Position numbers and translations under genes: made by a program. A stretch of 5,496 nt of DNA from Anaerolineales bacterium (GTDB lineage: Bacteria > Chloroflexota > Anaerolineae > Anaerolineales > E44-bin32), in the NCBI GenBank assembly GCA_030608865.1, contig JAUWDI010000077.1, forward strand, positions 1 to 5,496, written 5' to 3'. This document shows positions 1-5,006 of the stretch, piece after piece. The number at the start of each line of letters is the position of its first letter. The stretch's first letter is position 1. Under the pieces are notes generated by a model. That model was not told the DNA's origin and made no database searches. It saw only the letters and a program-made list of their open reading frames with translations.

Positions 1-51
1 GCTACGTCTCTACAGTAAGTAAGATAAAACTATTCGAAGAAAAAAGTAAAC

Positions 52-819
52 CTACGCTTCGCCCTTCGCCGCCTCGGCAACCTCGATCGCCGTAATAGCC
101 TCTTCCAGAGCGACTTCTTCGATAATCTTCGCCGCGGTGACGACCTGTCGTGCTTCCTCAATCGCGACTTCCTCGATAATCTCAGCAGCAACAAGCGCAG
201 CGATCGCTCGTTCAGCAGCTGCTTCCTGGATGACTTCTGAGATCAGCACAGCTTCCACTGCTTCAGCAGCTGCCACGTATTGAATCGCTTCCGAAATGGC
301 AATCGCCTCGACGGCTTCTACCTGTGCCTCAAGTTCTGCGCCAACCAGGAACAAAGTCTCTGGGGTCAGGAACCCCTGTGCCGCCATCTTGCCACCTGAT
401 TCTCTTACCGCGGTCCCGAAATCGATCGCCCAGGTGTGCTCGATCATTAGCAGCGCTGCAGCCGCACCAGGTTTGATGCGATCGGCCGCTGCCATAAGAT
501 CCTCAGCGGAAAGCCCATAGTTATGCTCTGCGGCGATGAGCGCGCCCTCGAGCGAACCTGTGGCAGCGCCCTTCGCCCCACCGGCGCCTGCGCCAATGAG
601 CCCGCCGAGGACGGAACCAAATTCGATGGTCTCCTCACCACTGAGACCGGACATTTCCATCGAAGTGAGTCGGCCATCCTCATCCTTCCCGACAAATAGC
701 AGGTCGATTAGCCGGATAGCACCCTTCTTCATAGACGCTTGTAAAGCAGGTAGGATCTCTCCCGTGGGGTGGAAATCCTCAAACGTAAGTGCAATAAGTT
801 GTATCGGTCCTATTGCCAT
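52..819 (-). CDS. DUF1269/DUF6325-like protein with an Ala/Glu-rich 18-residue repeat tail
   Basis: A 255-residue protein of unknown function. Residues 1-160 resemble the DUF1269/DUF6325 family: a beta-strand start (MAIGPIQLIALTF), a helix, a short acidic loop (GKDEDGR), a Gly/Ala-rich segment at 67-95 that could be a glycine-zipper membrane or packing helix, and the motif KPGAAAALLMIEHTW at 116-130. Residues 168-255 form an Ala/Glu/Ile-rich tail built of 18-residue units and predicted almost entirely helical. There is no signal peptide. The ATG is supported by AAGGAGGA about 5 nt upstream on the minus strand (825-832). It lies downstream of the paralogous gene at 886-1707, separated by an intrinsic terminator, so it may be expressed by readthrough. 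No terminator is visible between its stop and the window edge. The family assignment is from memory of motifs; the biochemical role is unknown. Confidence 0.85.
   Translation of the reverse strand: MAIGPIQLIALTFEDFHPTGEILPALQASMKKGAIRLIDLLFVGKDEDGRLTSMEMSGLSGEETIEFGSVLGGLIGAGAGGAKGAATGSLEGALIAAEHNYGLSAEDLMAAADRIKPGAAAALLMIEHTWAIDFGTAVRESGGKMAAQGFLTPETLFLVGAELEAQVEAVEAIAISEAIQYVAAAEAVEAVLISEVIQEAAAERAIAALVAAEIIEEVAIEEARQVVTAAKIIEEVALEEAITAIEVAEAAKGEA
55..318 (-). repeat. 18-residue (54-bp) tandem repeat encoding a helical tail
   Basis: Residues 168-255 of the protein at 52-819 divide into four full units and one partial unit of exactly 18 residues: EAVEAIAISEAIQYVAAA, EAVEAVLISEVIQEAAAE, RAIAALVAAEIIEEVAIE, EARQVVTAAKIIEEVALE, and EAITAIEVAEAAKGEA. 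Ala or Ile/Val and Glu recur at the same positions in each unit. Eighteen residues equal five alpha-helical turns, so one face of a continuous helix would stay hydrophobic and another acidic. At DNA level the units have diverged in codons, so this is an old or selected protein repeat rather than a fresh slippage product. Confidence 0.8.
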
Positions 820-841
820 TTCTTCCTCCTTAAATCGGCAT

Positions 842-872
842 AAAAAAAACGGGCGTGGAACTCCACGCCCGT
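842..872 (-). terminator. Intrinsic terminator between the two DUF1269-like genes
   Basis: Read on the minus strand, ACGGGCGTGGA pairs perfectly with TCCACGCCCGT (arms 862-872 and 849-859; realistically a 10-bp stem with a 4-nt loop). A run of eight T residues (849-842) follows directly. It starts 14 bp after the stop codon of the 886-1707 gene and ends about 10 bp before the Shine-Dalgarno of the 52-819 gene, so it ends the upstream transcript or attenuates the downstream gene. Confidence 0.93.
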
Positions 873-885
873 AGGATTTCGACGA

Positions 886-1707
886 TTACTCGTCCTTCTT
901 CTCTTCTTCCTCTTCTTCTGGCGCTTCGAAGGTCCCTGCAACTATTCCCTCAACTGCACCTTCATCGGTGATCACAACAGCATCGGCGATGAAACCTTCT
1001 TTCGTAACGACAGCTTCTTCCAACAGGAGGGCATCATCGGTGAGGACCATCTCGCGCATCGCTGCGCCTTCTGGGGTCACCACGGCTGCTTTCGCAGCGA
1101 CGCCTTCATCCGTCATGACGATGTCCTGGAATTCAACGACATCATCGCCCGTGGAAACATGAGTGATTTCCGTGCCATCTTCGGCCATGAGCACGGTTGT
1201 CGCCACTTCACGTCCTGCCTCGAGCTGTTCGTGGATGTCCTCGCTCAGCGCTTCGGTCAGAACGTCTGCACCTGCTTCGGCAAACTCGGCTTCAAGCTGA
1301 TCGACCCAGACGTGCTCGATGATGGCCACAATCGCGGATGTGCCTGGTTTTAGACCAGCACCTAGTTTCTTCAGGCGCTCATTATCCAGACCAAAATCCA
1401 GCTTCTTTGCGGCGAGACCACCGACGAGTGCACCGGTAGCTCCGGCCACAACTATCCCTACTGGTCCTGCCAGCAGAGCGATGCCCACACCAAGAAGACC
1501 ACCAGCAACGGCGCCCTTCCCACCACCGACATCATGAACTTCCTTGATGTGCACCTTGCCCTTCTGGTCCATACGCAGCACAGCCGCGTCTTGAATGGCA
1601 ATCACGTGCTCTTTCTTTGCCTGCTTCAGTTCCTTTAAGGCCTCATCAGCAGATGTCTCATCCTGGAATGCTGCCACGATGAGTTCAACGGGTGTTGTTT
1701 CCGACAT
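886..1707 (-). CDS. DUF1269-like membrane-associated protein with a 12-residue repeat tail
   Basis: A 273-residue protein of unknown function with a DUF1269-like N-terminal region. Residues 7-45 look like an alpha/beta unit (VELIVAAFQDETSADEALKEL). Residues 61-100 are a Gly/Ala/Val-rich hydrophobic stretch long enough for one or two membrane passes or a glycine zipper. KPGTSAIVAIIEHVW at 120-134 matches the same motif in the neighbouring 52-819 protein, making the two paralogs. Residues 167-262 consist of 12-residue repeats with a VVxTxEG core, followed by an acidic tail (PEEEEEEKKDE). The ATG is preceded on the minus strand by AAAGGAG (1713-1719) with 5-nt spacing. A strong terminator follows the stop. 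The combination suggests a membrane-apposed protein with an exposed repetitive domain; no catalytic motif is seen. Confidence 0.88.
   Translation of the reverse strand: MSETTPVELIVAAFQDETSADEALKELKQAKKEHVIAIQDAAVLRMDQKGKVHIKEVHDVGGGKGAVAGGLLGVGIALLAGPVGIVVAGATGALVGGLAAKKLDFGLDNERLKKLGAGLKPGTSAIVAIIEHVWVDQLEAEFAEAGADVLTEALSEDIHEQLEAGREVATTVLMAEDGTEITHVSTGDDVVEFQDIVMTDEGVAAKAAVVTPEGAAMREMVLTDDALLLEEAVVTKEGFIADAVVITDEGAVEGIVAGTFEAPEEEEEEKKDE
922..1209 (-). repeat. 12-residue (36-bp) tandem repeat with VVxTxEG core
   Basis: Residues 167-262 of the protein at 886-1707 break into eight 12-residue units: EVATTVLMAEDG, TEITHVSTGDDV, VEFQDIVMTDEG, VAAKAAVVTPEG, AAMREMVLTDDA, LLLEEAVVTKEG, FIADAVVITDEG and AVEGIVAGTFEA. 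The core is three hydrophobic residues, then Thr-x-acidic-Gly, alternating with a more variable half. The pattern looks like repeated short strand and acidic turn, as in beta-solenoid-type repeats, but the fold is inferred from pattern only. The second and last units are the most degenerate. Confidence 0.78.
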
Positions 1708-1761
1708 GGTTTCTCCTTTAATAATTATCTCGGGTGACTTCCGAGGAATCTAATTCTTTTT

Positions 1762-1790
1762 AGTATATCGCAGAAAGAACGACTGAATCT
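1762..1790 (-). promoter_or_regulatory. Candidate promoter for the 886-1707 gene
   Basis: On the minus strand TATACT (1767-1762) matches the -10 consensus at five of six positions and lies about 55 bp before the ATG. The hexamer 17 bp upstream, AGATTC (1790-1785), is a poor -35, so the call rests on the -10 and on the AT-rich flank (1790-1805). Confidence 0.4.
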
Positions 1791-1819
1791 TAATAATTTG
1801 TTAACACACAAACACTTCG

Positions 1820-1835
1820 CTTGAAGAACTTCAAG
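1820..1835. promoter_or_regulatory. Perfect inverted repeat CTTGAAG-AA-CTTCAAG, operator-like
   Basis: A 7-bp perfect dyad with a 2-bp centre lies in the region between the minus-strand DUF1269-like gene and the plus-strand permease remnant. It is about 30 bp upstream of the candidate minus-strand -35 and about 85 bp upstream of the permease start. There is no T-run on either side, so a protein-binding site is more likely than a terminator. The binding factor is unknown. Confidence 0.4.
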
Positions 1836-1907
1836 ACTCCCATCTTCATTCATATCTGTGGTTGGAGCGGTTTTTTTTACTGGATAGGCTACGGCACCCC
1901 AGTCCTG

Positions 1908-1916
1908 GGAGGTGAT
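1908..1916 (+). promoter_or_regulatory. Extended Shine-Dalgarno that decides the permease-remnant start
   Basis: GGAGGTGAT is a nine-base match to the canonical anti-Shine-Dalgarno complement. It leaves 8 nt from GGAGG to the ATG at 1921. The in-frame GTG (1912) and ATG (1915) overlap the site itself and are unlikely starts; ATG 1927 is in frame but farther than usual. Confidence 0.7.
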
Positions 1917-1920
1917 GCGC

Positions 1921-2643
1921 ATGCCAATGGAATTCCCCGAACCTGTCACCTCGAACCTTGGAAATCTCAACCTCGCCCCGCATGGCACATTGCTCATTCT
2001 GTTGCTGCTCCTTCTCGCTCCGGCTGCCTATCTCGGCCTCGAGAGTATCCTCGGGCATTTCAACCGCTGGACAACGCTTTCCATTTCTCTTGTGGCATTT
2101 CCCCTTCTCGTAGGTTCAGTGTCAGTAAGTGAGTGGAGCGTCGTAATCGGAATTACCGGCCGTTTTAGCGGTGAAATCCTTCTCATCGTGGCGATCGGTG
2201 TGGTCGCCGCGCGCAATTTCGGGCGTTATGAGATCGCTGAATGGCTGTGGAAAACATGGAAATTCGCCAAGCAGATCTTCCCACTATTAGTGTTTGGTGT
2301 TTTAATCGCTGGCATGGTCCGAGTGATGCTTCCCCAGGAACTGATTCAGTCCATCGTCGGTAAGAACACGATATCAGCAAATTTCATTGCCGTGGTTTTT
2401 GGCGTCTTCCTGTACTTCCCGACGTTAGTCGAAGTGCCGATCGCGCGTAGGTTCTTCGATTTGGGAATGCGCCGCGGACCCTTGCTGGCCTAATTGCTGG
2501 CGGATCCCGAACTCTCGATCCAGAGCATCCTAGTCGCAAACCGGATTTTGGGACGAAAGAAGACGGTCGTATATGTAGCCCTGGTAAGTGTTTTTAGCAC
2601 CCTGGCTGGCTATATTTTCGGAACCTTTCTAGCGGCTTTCTGA
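1921..2643 (+). pseudogene. COG0701/DUF318-type permease, C-terminal half, interrupted by in-frame TAA
   Basis: The frame runs 190 codons from ATG 1921 to a TAA at 2491-2493. It then continues in the same frame for 49 sense codons to TGA at 2641-2643. The part before the stop has membrane segments near 22-40, 52-66, 83-97, 118-134 and 152-172 and the family-like stretches EWLWKTWKFAKQIFPLL and GVFLYFPTLVEVPIARRF. The part after the stop (LLADPELSIQSILV, GRKKTVVYVALV, a last membrane segment) is what normally follows GPLLAY in these permeases. The TAA therefore probably replaces a Tyr codon by one base change. Full-length relatives, as I recall them, have an extra N-terminal half with a CTCSNVP-like metal-site motif; that half is absent, and frame stops occur upstream (TAG at 1885). 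It lies 37 bp before the ACR3 gene, matching arsenic-resistance context. It may be a decayed gene, a short expressed 190-residue product from TAA 2491, or a base-call error. Confidence 0.82.
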
Positions 2644-2680
2644 AGGCTTCGAGCCCTCACTCACGGAGGTCAATTTCCCA

Positions 2681-3778
2681 ATGACGCAATTTAATAGGAC
2701 TGAATCCACTTCATCCTCAGGCATGGTAGGGCGCTTATCAGTCCTGGATCGCTTCCTGCCCTTGTGGATCCTACTGGCCATGGCAGTCGGGTTGGGATTG
2801 GGCGCTGCCGCACCCGGTGTGAAAGATGTCTTCGACGTACTGAGCATCGGCACTGTCTCACTGCCCATCGCCATCGGTCTGCTGTGGATGATGTACCCCG
2901 TTCTGGCCAAGGTGAAATATGAGGAGTTGGGGAAAATCACCCAGGCTAAAGAGCAATTTGGGGTGTCACTGTTCTTGAACTGGGTCATCGGACCGGCCAT
3001 GATGTTCATCCTGGCCTGGGTCTTCCTCCCAGATCTCCCGGGCTACCGCACCGGGTTGATCATCATCGGCTTGGCGCGATGTATCGCCATGGTTTTAATC
3101 TGGAATATGCTTGCCGGAGGCGACAGCGAATACTGCGCCGTTCTGGTAGCCCTGAACTCCATCTTCCAAATTTTGATGTACAGCCCACTGGCTTACTTCT
3201 ACCTGAGCGTAGTGCCTGGCTGGTTTGGTGCCACGGGCGCGATCGTTGACATTTCTATGTGGGATATCACCAAAAGCGTCTTCATTTTCCTGGGTATACC
3301 ACTGGCGGCCGGGGCGATCACACGCCTCGTGCTGGTCAAGCGCAAGGGTGTCGAGTGGTACGACGAAGAATTCGCTCCCAGGTTAGGACCCACGGCTTTG
3401 ATCGGTTTGCTCTTCACAATTATTGTCATGTTCTCCATGCAGGGCGACATGATCCTCGCCAACCCCTGGCACGTCGTGCGTGTGGCGATTCCCCTCGTTA
3501 TTTATTTCGTGCTCATGTTCTTGGTATCCTTCGCTGTTTCGAAACGGAGGGGTTTTTCCTACGAGATGTCGGCTACGCAGTCCTTTACTGCGGCGAGCAA
3601 TAATTTCGAATTGGCTATTGCCGTAGCGATAGGCACTTTTGGTATTGCCTCACAGGAGGCGCTGGCGACGGTTATTGGTCCATTGGTTGAGGTGCCCGTT
3701 TTAATTGGGTTGGTATATGTCGCCTTGTGGATTAAGGAACGATTTTTCCAGATGCCTTTGGAGTCAGTTTCGGGTTGA
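2681..3778 (+). CDS. acr3: ACR3-family arsenite efflux permease
   Basis: A 365-residue integral membrane protein that exports arsenite (and in some members antimonite) using the proton gradient. Length and about ten hydrophobic segments fit the ACR3 family (BASS/bile-acid-sodium-symporter superfamily), not the unrelated ArsB family. Recognisable blocks are SLPIAIGLLWMMYPVLAKVKYEEL (about 60-83), GLARCIAMVLIWN (130-142) with Cys134 at the position of the essential TM4 cysteine, NSIFQILMYSPLAYFY (159-174), and SFTAASNNFELAIAVAIG (301-318) with Glu310 at the position of the essential TM9 glutamate. GPLVEVPVLIGLVYVALW (333-350) is the last membrane segment. The ATG is supported by GGAGGT (2665-2670). 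It follows the permease remnant by 37 bp and may be cotranscribed with it. No arsR or arsC lies next to it in this window. The gene appears intact. Confidence 0.95.
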   Translation: MTQFNRTESTSSSGMVGRLSVLDRFLPLWILLAMAVGLGLGAAAPGVKDVFDVLSIGTVSLPIAIGLLWMMYPVLAKVKYEELGKITQAKEQFGVSLFLNWVIGPAMMFILAWVFLPDLPGYRTGLIIIGLARCIAMVLIWNMLAGGDSEYCAVLVALNSIFQILMYSPLAYFYLSVVPGWFGATGAIVDISMWDITKSVFIFLGIPLAAGAITRLVLVKRKGVEWYDEEFAPRLGPTALIGLLFTIIVMFSMQGDMILANPWHVVRVAIPLVIYFVLMFLVSFAVSKRRGFSYEMSATQSFTAASNNFELAIAVAIGTFGIASQEALATVIGPLVEVPVLIGLVYVALWIKERFFQMPLESVSG

Positions 3779-3847
3779 ATAAGGTTCTTTCTATCTGGCC
3801 TGTCTGGAGCCGTTCGTCATCCATGCTGTTTTGTTGAGTCTGCGGCC

Positions 3848-3880
3848 TATGCTTCAGAATCTTGAGAATGTGGAAGCATA
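3848..3880. repeat. Long-loop inverted repeat TATGCTTC / GAAGCATA
   Basis: Arms of 8 bp (3848-3855 and 3873-3880) are perfectly complementary around a 17-nt centre that contains a direct AGAAT repeat. It lies 70 bp after acr3. There is no T-run on either strand, so it is a poor intrinsic terminator; it could be a weak RNA stem or a binding site. Confidence 0.35.
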
Positions 3881-4047
3881 ATCGCTCGACATCTTTGTCG
3901 GCAGCCCTGCGTCTACATTCATTGCTCACCAATCCCCTCGAAGTCTCTCTCGGTTTTCAACTCAAAATCTACTCTGATTTATCTTTACCATAACTTTATA
4001 TCCACTTCAAAGATCCTTCATCCTTGGACTGTATGATTCTTCACTAG

Positions 4048-4059
4048 GTGCAGCTGCAC
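4048..4059. promoter_or_regulatory. 12-bp perfect palindrome GTGCAGCTGCAC, operator-like
   Basis: A perfect self-complementary 12-mer lies 58 bp before the ATG of the PepSY-like gene and 10 bp after a -10-like TATGAT (4032-4037). If that -10 is real, the palindrome falls just inside the transcript start, a usual repressor position. It has no loop, so it is more plausible as a DNA site than as an RNA hairpin. Confidence 0.4.
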
Positions 4060-4117
4060 AAAAGCGGAAGCATCACTCGAACGAAAAAGATAATTCAAAA
4101 TATGGAGGAATGTAGAA

Positions 4118-4888
4118 ATGGATAGGAAGATTGGTTGGATAGTGGCGATCAGCGCTGTTGTCGTCGCAAGTTCGGCCCTGGTCTTGGTTGTCGTTGTCCT
4201 GGGAAGGATGTTCTGGCAAACCGAGAGTACCTGGATGAGTCAGTGGATGCCTCACCGGGTTGCGGCAGGGGCGCCGCAGGAATTCAACATGGGTTTGGGA
4301 ATGATGGACGGTGGCTATGAGACGAGGAGTTCTAGATGGGGGATGATGCAGGGTGGAGTTTTTATTGACGCCAATGTCGAACCTCTCACCATGGCGGAGG
4401 CAGAATCTGCCCTTGAGGATTTTCTCGCCGCATCCGCATATGACGATCTCGAAATCGGTGAAATCATGATCTTCGATAATCACGCCTACGCTCAATTCGT
4501 AGAGGTGAGCACCGGTATCGGCGCCATGGAGGTGCTTGTTGACCCCGTGTCGCTTGCGGTCACACCCGAACACGGTCCCAACATGATGTGGAACCAAAAG
4601 TACAGCACAATGGGAAGTCACGGCATGATGGGGGGATCCTTGTCAAGTGTTGTTTCTGTGGAAATGCCGGTAAGCGAAGATGAGGCGTCCCAACTCGCAC
4701 AGGACTATCTGGATGATGTGTACCCTGGTTTGGTTGTCGACGAACACGCAGATGCATTCTATGGTTACTACACGCTTCACACACTTCAGGATGGTGAAAC
4801 GATTGGTATGTTGAGTGTGAATGGGTATACGGGCCAGGTCTTTCTGCACACGTGGCATGGCGATCTACTCGAGATGCATGGGGAGTGA
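4118..4888 (+). CDS. Membrane-anchored protein with two PepSY-like repeats and Met/His-rich linkers
   Basis: A 256-residue protein with one N-terminal membrane segment (about 6-28; uncleaved anchor or signal) that would place the rest outside the cytoplasm. Two similar units follow: 88-150 (TMAEAESALEDFLAA... then EIMIFDNHAYAQFVE... then LVDPVSLAVTPE) and 185-246 (VSEDEASQLAQDYLDD... then DAFYGYYTLHT... then LSVNGYTGQVF). Each has the helix plus strand pattern of a PepSY-like domain. Between and before them are Met-rich segments, MGLGMMDGG (58-66) and GPNMMWNQKYSTMGSHGMMGG-like sequence at 153-173, that could bind Cu(I) or similar soft metals. The ATG is backed by GGAGGA (4104-4109). A terminator follows and a response regulator is encoded next, hinting at an envelope-sensing or metal-stress role. 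I recognise the GPNMMWN motif from similar hypothetical proteins, but no function is established. Confidence 0.85.
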   Translation: MDRKIGWIVAISAVVVASSALVLVVVVLGRMFWQTESTWMSQWMPHRVAAGAPQEFNMGLGMMDGGYETRSSRWGMMQGGVFIDANVEPLTMAEAESALEDFLAASAYDDLEIGEIMIFDNHAYAQFVEVSTGIGAMEVLVDPVSLAVTPEHGPNMMWNQKYSTMGSHGMMGGSLSSVVSVEMPVSEDEASQLAQDYLDDVYPGLVVDEHADAFYGYYTLHTLQDGETIGMLSVNGYTGQVFLHTWHGDLLEMHGE

Positions 4889-4906
4889 GTTAATAATACC
4901 TACGAT

Positions 4907-4948
4907 AAGGTGAACCGGATAATTGAGTCCGGTTCACCTTTATTTGTG
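4907..4948 (+). terminator. Intrinsic-type terminator after the PepSY-like gene
   Basis: AAGGTGAACCGGA (4907-4919) pairs perfectly with TCCGGTTCACCTT (4928-4940), a 13-bp stem with an 8-nt loop, followed by the interrupted T-rich stretch TATTTGTG. It begins 18 bp after the stop codon. The stem is strong; the U-tract is mediocre, so some readthrough into the response regulator is possible. Confidence 0.8.
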
Positions 4949-4954
4949 TACAAT
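4949..4954 (+). promoter_or_regulatory. Weak candidate -10 for the response-regulator gene
   Basis: TACAAT matches the -10 consensus at five of six positions and lies 52 bp before the GTG start. A -35 at normal spacing would fall inside the terminator stem and is not consensus-like (TTGAGT at 4923 is 20 bp away), so the call is weak. Confidence 0.3.
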
Positions 4955-5006
4955 GATGATTGATTCAGCGCTCGGTCTACATCGAATTTTAACCTAGGAG
5001 CAAAGT

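Larger units (their letters stand above)
3779..4117. other. Gene-free 339-bp interval
   Basis: No supported gene is seen between acr3 and the PepSY-like gene. Possible reading frames here lack ribosome binding sites and family-like sequence. The interval holds a long-loop inverted repeat (3848-3880), an AT-rich stretch around 3960-4005, a weak -10-like TATGAT (4032-4037) without a good -35, a 12-bp palindrome (4048-4059), and the GGAGGA ribosome binding site (4104-4109) of the next gene. A GGAAGCAT element occurs twice (3872-3879 and 4066-4073), each followed shortly by CTCGA. No clear intrinsic terminator for acr3 was found. Confidence 0.7.

Noticed and set aside
536..874. 112-residue plus-strand frame opposite the 52-819 gene
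   Set aside because: Ser/Pro-rich antisense shadow that runs through the terminator hairpin; no family-like sequence.
1871..1878. T8 run as a possible terminator on the plus strand
   Set aside because: No stable stem precedes it, and no plus-strand gene ends upstream.
1821..2132. 103-residue plus-strand open frame starting at TTG 1821
   Set aside because: No ribosome binding site, low-complexity odd composition, and it overlaps the permease frame, which has clear family sequence.
2491..2493. Programmed recoding of the stop codon as a special amino acid
   Set aside because: Selenocysteine uses TGA and pyrrolysine TAG; TAA is also a normal stop in this window (886-1707 gene), and no recoding signal is visible. 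A plain nonsense change or base error is simpler.
3259..3603. 114-residue plus-strand frame inside acr3
   Set aside because: It lies wholly within the ACR3 coding frame and carries no recognisable domain.
3790..3882. Short start-less frame after acr3 ending at TAA, considered as a remnant of an ars gene
   Set aside because: Only about 30 codons, no start or ribosome binding site, and no resemblance to arsC, arsM or arsR that I can recognise.
4073..4621. 182-residue minus-strand open frame opposite the PepSY-like gene
   Set aside because: It is antisense to a well-supported gene with a good ribosome binding site, has no family-like sequence, and its composition is that of a shadow frame.
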